A stretch of DNA of 64,000 bases, taken from assembly GCA_021018995.1 (NCBI GenBank), contig CM037597.1, positions 1,067,299-1,131,298 of the forward strand, given 5' to 3'. Below, in pieces: positions 12,548 through 22,349 of this stretch (positions within the stretch are counted from its first letter, which is position 1; every line of letters begins with the position of its first letter). The position numbers were made by a program, and so were the translations under genes. This stretch comes from Chloranthus sessilifolius (lineage: Eukaryota; Streptophyta; Magnoliopsida; Chloranthales; Chloranthaceae). The notes under the pieces are model-generated. The model worked only from the letters and a program-made list of their open reading frames with translations, was not told where the DNA came from and searched no databases.

Positions 12548-12775
12548 ACTTTTTTTTTTTTATAACAAAAGTAGATTCATTCATTAACATTCAGAAATAA
12601 CAACGTCAAACACAGGTGGGGGAATTCTTCTACCCATACAACAGAAGAGTTAGATCTCAAACTGACTTTAGAAAGTATATCAACGGTCTTATTTGCTGAT
12701 CTATGGATAGAAGTATAATGGAAATTTTCAAAACTAGATGAAGCAAGTTTGAAGCAATTTTGTCTTTTGCATAAA
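12548..12775 (-). mobile_element. 5'-truncated LINE tail with RNase H-like end
   Basis: A run of T at 12548-12558 is the poly-A tail of a minus-strand insertion. The reading frame ending at 12577 contains HRSANKTVDILSKVSL, which fits the C-terminal RNase H domain (consensus H-REAN-VAD-LAK) carried by some plant LINEs. It lies in the minisatellite. It is a different family from LINEs A-D. Confidence 0.55.
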
Positions 12776-13440
12776 ATTGGAAACTTACCACTGATGCGTT
12801 CCTTGAAAAGTTTTGATATTTTAGTCATTTTGACAAATGTTTGAAACATTTTGGTCAATTTGTCAAAATTGGCAACTTACCGATTGATCAGTCCGTCCAG
12901 AAGTTTTGGTATTTTAGTAATTTGGTCAAAATATGAACTTTTTGGTCATTTTCACAAATTGACGAACTTATCGATGGACCAGTCTGTTCAGACGTTTAGG
13001 TATTTTAGTAATTTTGTCGAAATATGAATTTTTTTTAGTCATTTTCACAAAATGAGAAACTTACCGATAAACCAATATGTCAAATTTTTTAGGAATTTTA
13101 ATAATTTTATCAAAATATGAAGCTTTTTGGTCATATTAACAAAATGGGACTTGCCGATGGACCAGTCCTTTCAGAAGTTTAGGTATTTTGGTAATTTTTT
13201 CAAAATATGATACTTTTTGGTAATTTCACAAAATTAGAAACTTATTGATGAACCAGTTTGTCCATAACTTTAGGTATTTTAGTAATTTTGTCAACATATG
13301 AAGCGTTTTGGTCATTTTCAGAAAACACAGGAAACTTAGCGTTGTGCAGTCCCTTGAGAAATTTAGGTATTGTAGTAATTTTGTAAAACAGTACAATCAT
13401 TTTGGTCATTTTATGAAAAGAGTCATCTTCTAATAATTTA

Positions 13441-14226
13441 CGGGAAACATTTCATTTAAGCCCCCAAATTTTCACTCCAATGTCCGAGAGGCACCTAAAC
13501 GTCACTAAATGCAACATAACATCCCAATGATTACAATTGCCCAAAATAAGCCCTATACTGTCAACCTCCATCTACTGCTCAGCGCAAACGGCTAAAACAT
13601 TAAACGCCTGTTACCTTACTGTGTGGACTCGCCAGCGTGGCAAAAAATTAATGACTTAGCTTTGTGGAAGAAGCTCCTTCTCTTAACTAATAGAAATTTA
13701 GCATGGAGCCAGAGTTCCATAGCTCCTTCTCCGTCACTTCGTCTTCTTTAGCTCTCCTTCTTTGCTCTTCTTTAGCTGAGAACCCTCAACGCTATCATCT
13801 CTACTCTTATAGAACCCCAAACACATCATCGTGTCTGCAATGACTTGAGTCAAGTGTGATTCACGATGCTCAATGACAAGGCATAGGTTGGCAAGGCTTG
13901 ACCTGCCCGCCTTTTTATTTGAGTTTATTACTTGGCCCGATTACTATCAAGTCCAATTTGACCCAATTTCTAAAGAGATAGTCTATAATGAGTGTCTACC
14001 TATCATGAGTGGACACGGCAGTCCACACATAATCCACACATTTGTCTGACTGCATACTTTCAATGCATGGAATTTTATGCACGTCATGCAGTCACAGAGA
14101 TGTACATGATGGGTGGACACCCATTGTAGACCAACTCATTTCTAAATTACCCGATTTCTTGTGCCCTATGTCCGCCAATTTGAGGTTGTGAGCTTACCTT
14201 GTTATAACAACTCTACCTTTTTATAA
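13441..14226. other. Intergenic, no gene seen
   Basis: Mixed unique-looking sequence. Short frames only; nothing recognisable on either strand. Confidence 0.35.
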
Positions 14227-14228
14227 CG

Positions 14229-14468
14229 ATTGAGCAGTAACTCAGTTGGTATCCTCCCCCCTTTGTGAGGTTAAGGTCGTTGGTTCGAGACTCCACGTTC
14301 ATTTCCTCCCTTTGTATTAGCAAAGGTGAGTTATTTGTTGTATGATTTATTCTCCAAGGTTATCCTCACATCACAGTGTGTTACACCATAGACGGATTCT
14401 ATCTACGTGTAGGTTGTACGGGCACTACATCTGGACTGTTCTATGCAATATGACATTATTAAAAAATA
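14229..14468 (+). mobile_element. tRNA-derived SINE-like element
   Basis: An A-box-like TAACTCAGTTGGTA (14238-14251) and a B-box-like GGTTCGAGACTC (14282-14293) are spaced as in a polymerase III promoter. They are followed by a body ending in an A-rich TTATTAAAAAATAAAA tail. The head resembles a tRNA but lacks a foldable full tRNA, so this is a SINE rather than a tRNA gene. Confidence 0.55.
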
Positions 14469-14872
14469 AAACTCAAACTTTTTCTAACATTTATTAAAAT
14501 TAATAAATGTAGCTACAGCTGCTTCAATCTTGGTGGTTTTCCATTTGATGCAAAGAACAGACAGTTATTCCCCATTTATGAATAGAATATACTATTAGTG
14601 TTATTGTAATGCCCTAATAGTCACCGCATTTTTGAGTATTTTATCTCTAGCACCATTTTTATGCTATTAATATCCTATTTATAACTCTTTAGCTGTCTTT
14701 GATTATATTTCGATTAAATTCTTTATGGGCATCGAATCTGCTCAAATGCTAAATTTCACATACTTTTTATGCTCGTAACTTTTGTATAGAGTTGTTCTTT
14801 TCAGTCTAGTTTAATAGAATATTGTTAAAGAGTTAGTTTCCTTCGTCCCAAAGTGCCTCTTTCATATTGATT

Positions 14873-15269
14873 ACATTTAAATTCATCCACCAAAATTTTG
14901 AGTTCACCCATATTAAATCACATTGATTTAGTAGAATCAGATGGTAGAGATCTTTTATCCTCCCAATCTTTCACACAATGGAACTTGAGATCATGAGCCT
15001 ATCTTTAGACGATTAGTATTTTGTTTCTCATGGCTCATATCTTATAAAAATGACCTTAACATTACGTGCATGCTTAAAATTAATTTTAAGGTCATTTTTT
15101 TGGGTGTGTACCATATGAGAAAAAAATTGACCATCTGATGAGACGATCATGTTCTCGAGATCCATCGTGTTAAAGATTGGGACGATAAACAATCTTTATT
15201 GTTTGATTCAATATAATCAATGTTTTTAAGTATAGGTGAACTCAAAAATTTGGTGAGGGGATTTAAAGG
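14873..15269. mobile_element. MITE/foldback element
   Basis: Imperfect ~35-bp terminal inverted repeats (CATTTAAATTCATCCACCAA at the left, ...TTGGTGAGGGGATTTAAAGG at the right). Inner opposed arms AAAATGACCTTAA and TTAAGGTCATTTTTTTGG are followed by the family tail TTGTTTGATTCAATATAATC. The target duplication is unclear (TA or TTA). Confidence 0.6.
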
Positions 15270-15270
15270 T

Positions 15271-16365
15271 AATCCTTTCACATATTTCTCTCTCAAAATT
15301 AATATTGTAACCGAGCACATTAAGATTGAAGATTTCTTTCTCCTGACAACCTTATTTCGGACTTTCTTTCCATCATGACGAGGGGAAGTTGAGACTAAGG
15401 ATGTCAATTTTACGATCGCCCTCCCTAAAATCTAGCCCGATTTTAACTTAGGCGGGCTTTGATATGTCCATTGTAGTTCTACCTAGGTGGGTTGGAGCGG
15501 GGTCAGGTCAAGCTTCGAGCTTCATTGATTATTGGTATTTTGTTTAAATATTCTATAATTTTTTTTCTTTTTTATTATTTTTTTCATTAAAGTTAGAGAA
15601 AAATATTTTAAATGAAAAAAAAGAAAAACCTAAGACCTTTCTTATAAATATTTAAATTTCTAAAATATCCTTATAGCCATCTGCTTGATAAATCTAACGG
15701 TAATTAAGATTGAGCGCTATTTTGGTAATGTGATTGTAAAAGCATAATATATTTTATACACTTATATTAATATATATTTAATATATACTTAAAGTGATGC
15801 ATGGGACGAGCTTATAAACTTTAACTTGACGAAGCCTTACCCGGCCCTATGGAAAGCTGACTTTTGGTTTCGAGGCCCTAGCCCAGCCTTCTCACCTCAA
15901 TTTTAAGCCCTAATCCTCTCACCTTAATTTTAAGCCCTAGCACTAAGATTTTAGGGCCAGGCCAGCCGGGCTGTGAGACCAGCCTGATCCCTATTGACAG
16001 CTTTAATTGGGACAAGAAACACTATATTCTTTGTTTAAAGTGCAACGTATCAAAAGCAGTATTGGTCTCGGGTATCGGTGTGCCTGAGGCTGATACGAAT
16101 CGGCCGATACAGATACGTATCGGCCAATTTTATATTTAAGAAAAAAAAAATAAAGAAGTAAAAGTTTTGATCAAAACTGAGACGCATCGGCTGATATGTA
16201 TAGGCAATACTGATATGAGACACTGATACGTATCGGTTTGGCCGAAAAGTGAAGTGTGAAAGAAAAAGGTGTGGTTGTAGCACTTCTCTTTTATCTTTTA
16301 AAGATGCCACGTGGCGTTCTCTCTTTTTCAGTTAGAAATGAAGCGTTGTTGCCAAGAGTGATGAC
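15271..16365. other. Intergenic, diffuse repeats
   Basis: Contains GC-rich islands such as AGGCGGGCTTT and GGCCAGCCGGGC, and a 16060-16240 stretch of CGATACGTATCGGCC-type words like those at 44.1 kb. No gene seen. Confidence 0.35.
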
Positions 16366-16366
16366 C

Positions 16367-16375
16367 TATAAATAG
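16367..16375 (+). promoter_or_regulatory. TATA box of a candidate promoter
   Basis: CTATAAATAG sits about 55 bases upstream of an ATG in good context (CTGCCATGGCGG). This gives a short predicted leader. It could be the promoter of the FemAB-like gene downstream. Confidence 0.45.
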
Positions 16376-16423
16376 GGGTTTCGTTATGGAGTTTGGGTTG
16401 AGGGTTCTACTCCTTCGACTGCC

Positions 16424-16510
16424 ATGGCGGTCGCCTTCCAATTTTACTCTGCTCGAGACCTCCCCAGACGTCACCCGTCCCCCTTTCTGGGGCAAGATTT
16501 GCGTTATTTC
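16424..16510 (+). CDS. Candidate first coding exon (transit-peptide-like)
   Basis: ATG opens 29 codons (MAVAFQFYSARDLPRRHPSP...) ending exactly at a good donor TTC|GTAAGA. The peptide is rich in S, R, P and F with no acidic cluster, which would suit an organelle-targeting presequence. The exon length is a multiple of three, so it could splice in frame to the acceptor at 23455 of the FemAB-like gene. The competing first exon is 22350-22430. No direct evidence decides between them; it could also belong to an unrelated or dead gene. Confidence 0.35.
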
Positions 16511-17439
16511 GTAAGAATATTGACAATTCTGTTCGTTTATACCCTTTTTTTTTTAAAATTTTAAATTTTTTATTTAATAATGCTTATGGCCATAAGATTG
16601 ATTTCTAGATAATGATATTTTAGGTAAGTTTTGTTTCTAACTTATCGATTTCACATGGATGGTTATAGCTCACTTGCGAATTAAGATTGGGATTAATTGC
16701 TGAACTAAAATACCCATTTGTTATTTCATTTTAATTTGTTCTCTCTCATAATTCGAATTGTTATTTTTGCTAGTATTTTCATGTAATTTGGATACTGGAA
16801 AAGAATAATTTTTTGAATTTTTTTGGGGTAATGCTTGTTATTAAATTCTCATCAGTGATTTCAGTAACATATTTACATACTAATGACTTTCTTGGTGTCT
16901 TTTCTTTTATGAATAATTTTGTCTCATCACCCTTTTTGGCAAGTCCTAAATAACGCTTATAGCCATAAGACCTTATTCTAGATAATGAGATTTTAGTTAA
17001 ATTTTATTTAATGATTTATCGTTTTCACAATCAATATTAGAGCTCACTTGTGAATTAAGATCAATATTGAATATTGTACTAAAATTACCCATTTGTGTAT
17101 GTTGCAACTCGGGAATGCATATGATCCTGGCACAATACCAATGTATGAATGACAGTTGGGAGTGGGTGCTTGAATAGTTGATTGGAGTACCAGGGATGAT
17201 GCTCCAGCCACAAGGCAGAAAATACTATAGATTCAGAGGATGTGTTTACTGTACAGTATAAGTATGGGGGAAGCTATTTGACAATAACCAAAAGTAGGAT
17301 GGAAGTTATTTGATACGAACCAAAAGTTGAGGATAAGAGGATATGGGTACACAGGGATGGAGTTATGAATTTCTTCCAAAGGGGCAAGATATGGTAGAAA
17401 ATTAGAATTAGGTATGAGCTAATATTAGGCAAGCGGCAT
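16511..17439. other. No gene seen
   Basis: AT-rich DNA. Two related stretches (near 16560-16690 and 16950-17090) share TAATGCTTATGGCCATAAGA-like and TTATCGATTTTCACA-like words, suggesting an old tandem duplication of about 390 bp. Confidence 0.35.
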
Positions 17440-18705
17440 GAGCACCAATTGACTTGGTACTTAAGTCACTTTTTGGGGTACGTGCCATGTGTACTATTTG
17501 ATACGTGCGCCATGAAGTAAAGATCTTCGGTGTACAAGATCGAGATGAAAAACAATCTGATGGGGACATCTTGAAGACCTCGCCTAGGCGAGATTACAAG
17601 TCGCCCAGGCGAGACAGAACCCACGTCGTGTCAAAACTCACCCGAGCCAGTTTTAAGTCGCTCAAGCGACCAGTTTAGTGGATTAGAGTGTAGGGTCCTC
17701 GCTCGAGCGAAATCCAAAATTGCCCGAGCGAGATTTCGAGTCGGTGTTTAAGTTGGGTCACGCTTTCTTTTATTTTGCGACTTTAGTTTCCTTATTTGCA
17801 CGTTTTAGTTTCCCTATTGTTTAGGAGTCTTAGAATTAGGGTTTTGTGCCTATAAGTAGCTATGTAAACGTGAGAACAATTTAGTTAATGAAATTGAATG
17901 AAATTTGCATATTTTGCGCATTGAGAGATTAGTTCTTTCGAGAGGAGTGATTCCTTTGCTTGCTTGCGGTTTGGTGTTAGGCCAATCAATCTTCCACCTA
18001 TCTTCTTTATGCTCTTGATCTAGTAAGGTGGATATTTTATTTTCTCTTTTGTTTTACTCCCGAATTTGCTCCACAATTTTGCTTGTGAGATCTTTCCGGC
18101 CCTACCCTAAGATCATATTTATAGCCCTAATCGCGATGCCTATTCGATTTGAGCCTATTTAAACCGTTCTTTGGTTTAAAATGGAATCAAAAGAATCCAC
18201 TTTGAATTCGTTCGAAGCCCTAAAGTAGTGGAGATCTAGCCGTTCATTTGAACCCTAATCTTCTAGATCCAAGAGGAACGTGCTACGGGTTTAAAACACT
18301 AATTTAGTTTATTATAATTTTATAATAATTAAATTCTTTTAATTTTCCTTATTAAGCTATGAGAATTTAGATATTACTTATTATTCATGTTAATTGGAAA
18401 TTGATCTCAACCGCATCATATTAGATTAGTGTTTTGTCCTGCATCACAGTCTCCATTGTTTTGTTCAAATCCGTTAAATGCAATCTGAAATTAACAACTA
18501 CCATGTAAATCCAGCACCGTATTTCAGATGGTATTTGACTGCAATGAGTTAGACGATTGAGATATTTTTTCATTCCAGTCTTTTACAAAATAGATATTAG
18601 ATCACATGTATCAAATCACATGAAACACATGATGGATCCACATAACACGCATCCCAAAAAGTGACCTGAGTACCAAGATTGTTGGTGCTTAGGTCAAGTA
18701 CCTAC
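17440..18705. mobile_element. Foldback element split by a solo LTR
   Basis: The left arm (near 17455-17490, ACTTAAGTCACTTTTTGGGG) pairs with a right arm (near 18637-18670, CCCAAAAAGTGACCTGAGTA). The family phrase GATGAAAAACAATC|TCCATTGTTTTGTTCAAA is cut in the middle by the LTR at 17558-18446. Confidence 0.6.
17558..18446 (+). mobile_element. Solo LTR (Ty3/Gypsy-like), 889 bp
   Basis: Starts TGATGGGGAC and ends CTGCATCA, flanked by CAATC (17553-17557) and CAGTC (18447-18451), a 5-bp target duplication with one change. The end region (GAATTCGTTCGAAGCCCTAA, GGAGATCTAGCCGTTCAT) is similar to the LTRs at 44.5 and 47.7 kb. No internal domain is attached, so it is a recombined solo LTR. Confidence 0.7.
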
Positions 18706-18821
18706 AGTAAAAGTGGGGCATTTTCCTTCAACTAAGTAGTCCATACCATAGTTTGACTAGACCTATTAAAATAATTTTCAAAAGCTTTTTTTTTGATCGG
18801 TGAATAGAATATATTAAAAGA

Positions 18822-18836
18822 CCAACGAGCAGCTGG
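18822..18836 (-). other. 3' tail hairpin of LINE A
   Basis: CCAGC-TGCTC-GTTGG on the minus strand forms a 5-bp stem with one G-T pair, 27 bases before the poly-A tract. LINEs B and D have a matching hairpin at the same distance but with a different stem sequence. Confidence 0.55.
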
Positions 18837-18967
18837 AAAAGAAATACAAGCATAGACGCAAAATTAAAGAACAAAGAAAATCACCGCGACGGGGTCAAAG
18901 GGTGAGGCTGAAGCCCACCCCGGAAGATCTTGAGGAATGGAAATAAAATGAAACTAAACGAAGCCTC

Positions 18968-21028
18968 TCATACGAAATCATCACTTCCCAGCCCCCCGTA
19001 TTTGTCTAAAGTGACCCAGTGACACATCGTGTCCTTAATTAGGTTTAGAATGGAACCGATCGGACGACGTTTGCGTTTAAACACCCGCGTGTTCCTTTCG
19101 AGCCAGAGATTCCATAAAACAACATACACTCCCACCCTCCAGAAAACTCTTTGAGGCCCTTCCCACTTCAAACTATTCCAGGAAAGAAGGAAATTCGAGA
19201 GGTTCTCCGGGGGGACCCAACTTAGATCAAAGGACTTTAGAATGATGCCCATACTTTTGTGCGACCCCACAGTGGATAAGCAAATGAGGGATGGACTCTG
19301 TAGAGACAAACACATTGGACATCTATTCCGAAGATCTTTGCCGCGAGTGATCAGCTGGTCCAACGTTAGAATGCGCCCCCTAACCGCCGTCCAAACGAAG
19401 AATTTAACTTTTGGGGGGATTGGGGCCTTCCAAATAAAGGTCCAACTGACTTTAATCAACGGCTTACCGGTGAGGGCTTGGGAGAACGATTTTACCGAAA
19501 AAATTCCTTTCTTGCTGGCCACCCACAGTCTCGAATCACGACCTTGCTGATTTCTTCGAAAACCGTAAAGCAAGGACAACATGTCCTGGAAGGGAACCAC
19601 CTCTTCGTCTCTCAGAGCCCTTCTGGTGGTGACATCCTAGACATTAGTATCCCCACTCCTCGTAAAGAAGTTCGAAATCATGCCACCAGGGTGACTAGAG
19701 ACATTGAAGATCGCAGGAAACACAAATTTAAGCGGATAGAACATAACCAAGAGTCTTCCCAAATGGAGATCCTGGATCCGTCTCCCCAGCTGAAGCGAAC
19801 CCAACGCGAGAAATCGGTCCAAATTGAACAAATATCCTTCCACTAGGCAGACACTTGCCTGATGCGAGAGACATTGACCCCCAACCTCCCGGCAGGCCAC
19901 CATATTTCTGAAGAAGAATAGAGACCCAAAGTCTGTTTTGTTCCGCTTCGGACCCTGCCCGCCACAACCATTTGCCAAGCAAAGCTAAATTGGGATGATG
20001 AAGATTGCGGATGCCGAGCCCCCCAAAACATTTAGGAAGTTGGCACATATCCCAAGCTAGTAGGTGATATTTTTTCTCCATACTGGAGCCTTCCCACAGA
20101 AAATCCCTCTCAATTCTCTCAAGAGTACGAATAATCGCCATTGGGCATTTGAAAGTGCACATGAAAAATACAGGAAGGTTCGAAAGGACCGAGTTAAGCA
20201 GCTGCAATTGTCCCCCCTGTGCTGAGAAATTTACCCTTCCAAGTGGCAAGCTTCCTTTGAAACCTCTAAATGACGAGATCCCAATCTCTGGCTCTTGGTT
20301 TGCCATTCCCTAAAGGGAGGCCCAGATAAGAAATAGGGAGGGAAGAGAGGGAGCAGGATACCATGTTCGACAAAACCTTGACATCTGGAGGGTTGGTATA
20401 AATGCCCGACAACGAAGATTTCAGCAGGTTCACCCTTTGGCCTGATACCGCTTTGTAAACCGTAAGGATATTGGCAAAGGCTGAAATCTCATCCTGATTG
20501 GCTCTGCCAAAGAGAATAGTATCGTCAATGTATTGGACGTGAGTAATGGCACCACGCCACTGCTCATCGGAATGCCGGAAATCTGGTTCAATTCTCGGGA
20601 CCTGGAGATGAGGGCTCCCAGAGCCTCACCTACTAAGTTGAAGGGAAACAGAGAGAGGGGATCTCCCTGCCTTAGACCTCTCGAACTTTTGAAATAGCTC
20701 GCAGGAGAACCATTGATAATCACTGAGAACCAAGGTGAGGTGACACACACTTTCATCCACTTCCTCCAAGTGTCTCTGAAACCTAACCGAAACAGCATGA
20801 TGTCTAAACAATCCCAGTTCATTTGATCATACGCCTGCTCCATGTCGACCTTCCAAACAAAAGCAGGCAAGTGATTGGAGTGGGCCAAGTGAACAAACTC
20901 ATGAGCAACAATCGCCATATCCATGAGCTGGTGACCCTAGACAAAGGCCCCTTGAGATTCAGAGATGATGGATCCCAATATTGGTTTCAGACGATTAACC
21001 AACACCTTTGTTAGGATTTTGTAGAGGC
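18968..21028 (-). pseudogene. LINE A ORF2 remnant (RT, zf-RVT)
   Basis: The reading frame starts within the RT fingers/palm: VWKVDMEQAYDQMNW, then YFKSSRGLRQGDPLS, then a YIDD catalytic box at 20521-20532 in a shifted frame. It continues through the RT connection ([33 protein letters not shown]) to the zf-RVT region (VKFFVWTAVRGRILTLDQL...RCPMC) and the VLWNLWLERNTRVFK end at 18968. At least two frameshifts separate the segments. The endonuclease is absent because of 5' truncation. Confidence 0.85.
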
Positions 21029-21040
21029 AATTTTCAAAAG

Positions 21041-21187
21041 TTGAGGGGACAACTCCACACCGGCCACACCCCCACCCAAATTCCTATGGCAAAAAGGGGG
21101 CAATTGCCTTTAACTAAGTAGCCCATATCATAGTCCGACTAGGCATAGCAGACCTATTAAATTAGTTTTCAAAAGTTGAGGGGGGAC
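21041..21187. repeat. Second half of an older tandem duplication
   Basis: The block CAACTAAGTAG(T/C)CCATA...GACCTATTAAA...TTTTCAAAAG occurs at about 18729-18784 and again at about 21111-21172. GTTGAGGGG follows it both after the LINE and at 21173. A ~140-bp tandem duplication therefore existed first, and LINE A landed inside its first copy. Confidence 0.6.
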
Positions 21188-21243
21188 ACCTCCACACACA
21201 CACACACACGAACACACCCCCACCCACCCACCCACCCACCACA
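21188..21243. repeat. (CA)n / (CCCA)n microsatellite
   Basis: CACACACACACACAC followed by CCCACCCACCCACCC. Simple sequence next to the duplicated block. Confidence 0.9.
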
Positions 21244-21566
21244 AGCTCCTACCTGGCCGCCCATGTGGGTATATACAACTGGTAGAAAAATGCACCTAGA
21301 GTCTTCTTTTCTACAAGAGGGTAAGACCCTCTTGTATTATGTATATCAAACAAAAGTTCCAGTTTATCAACCAATAAGAAAGTTGGATTTCTTTGTAATA
21401 TAAACCCAAATGCATATAAGGCGAGAAAATGTATATCCCAAAATATCTGAAATTTCACACTCATAAAGCCAAGGCATATGATATGCATTTGAGATAAGTA
21501 TGCTAGTTCACTTGAATTATCTGTATAACATCGGTTGTCACACCTGGTGGTGGTAGAGCATTGTTT

Positions 21567-22026
21567 ATTTTATTGTTTTTTGGGTCGGTAGAGCACTATT
21601 ACTGATATGTCGGTTCTAGATTCACCTTGAGTTCTTACTTCTTACTTATGATTATGGTTGGTTGGCATGGATTGATTACATGGTTATCCATAAGCTGTGT
21701 GCTGCTTTGTTTAGTTATCGCAACACTAAATGGGATAGATAAGTAATAATTTTTCTTGCGAGTTTCAACAATTCGTTGATTATCATCCATAGTTAGTTTG
21801 TTTTATTGTTTTTTGGGTTGGTAGAGCACTATTACTGATATGTCGGTTTTAGATTCACCTTGAGTTCTTACTTCTTACTTATGATTATCGTTGGTTGGCA
21901 TGGATTGATTACATGGTTATCCATAAGCTGTGTGCTGCTTTGTTTAGTTATCACAACACTAAATGGGATAGATAAGTAATAATTTTTCTTGCGAGTTTCA
22001 ACAATTCGTTGATTTTCATCCATAGT
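21567..22026. repeat. Tandem duplication, 233-bp period
   Basis: The segment starting TTTATTGTTTTTTGGGT(C/T)GGTAG and ending ATCATCCATAGTT occurs twice, at 21567-21799 and 21800-22026. Very few substitutions are visible, so the duplication is recent. No coding content. Confidence 0.9.
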
Positions 22027-22152
22027 TTGGCTCCATGAGCGTTCTTGAAACACAACTTGGAAGAATCTAAAAGAACAGGGCAAAATTAACATAATTATAT
22101 TCTTCGACCTTCGTAACATTGGCATAATACTGTTCTTGAGATGGTGGATAAC

Positions 22153-22275
22153 AGTCACAAAAGTCGCCGACTTTTTTAAAAGGTCGGAAAAAGTCATCGA
22201 CTGGGTGTGGCGATGTGATTGTCGATGTTTGATATGAGTCGCTGACATTGCCGAAAGTCGGTGATTTTTGTGAGG
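22153..22275. mobile_element. Small foldback element
   Basis: The left end GTCACAAAAGTCGCCGACTT pairs with the right end AAGTCGGTGATTTTTGTGAG with a few mismatches, over ~120 bp. It may be a very short MITE. No clear target duplication. Confidence 0.4.
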
Positions 22276-22349
22276 ATGTATTTATTTGACTTTTTTTTTC
22301 TCCCTACTTAAGTCTGACTCTTAAAGTCAACCCCATCGTCTCCTGTCCT

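Larger units (their letters stand above)
11460..13440. repeat. ~92-bp minisatellite array with insertions
   Basis: The phrase GAAACTTACCGATGGACCAG, followed by ...TTTAGGTATTTTAGTAATTTTG and ...TTTTGGTCATTTTCACAAA, recurs with starts near 12779, 12874, 12965, 13058, 13148, 13239 and 13333. Spacing is 90-95 bases. Diverged copies continue leftward to about 11460. They are interrupted by a foldback element (12110-12335) and a LINE tail (12548-12775). Not coding. Confidence 0.75.
18785..21028 (-). mobile_element. LINE A, 5'-truncated L1-type element
   Basis: A minus-strand insertion ends in a poly-A tail (T run 18786-18794). It is flanked by a 12-bp target duplication AATTTTCAAAAG (18773-18784 and 21029-21040). 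It holds the RT and C-terminal part of ORF2 only. The 3' tail carries the hairpin shared with LINEs B and D. Confidence 0.88.

Noticed and set aside
14238-14300. Genuine tRNA gene
   Set aside because: A- and B-box-like sequences are present, but no complete cloverleaf with acceptor stem is apparent; SINE head is the better reading.
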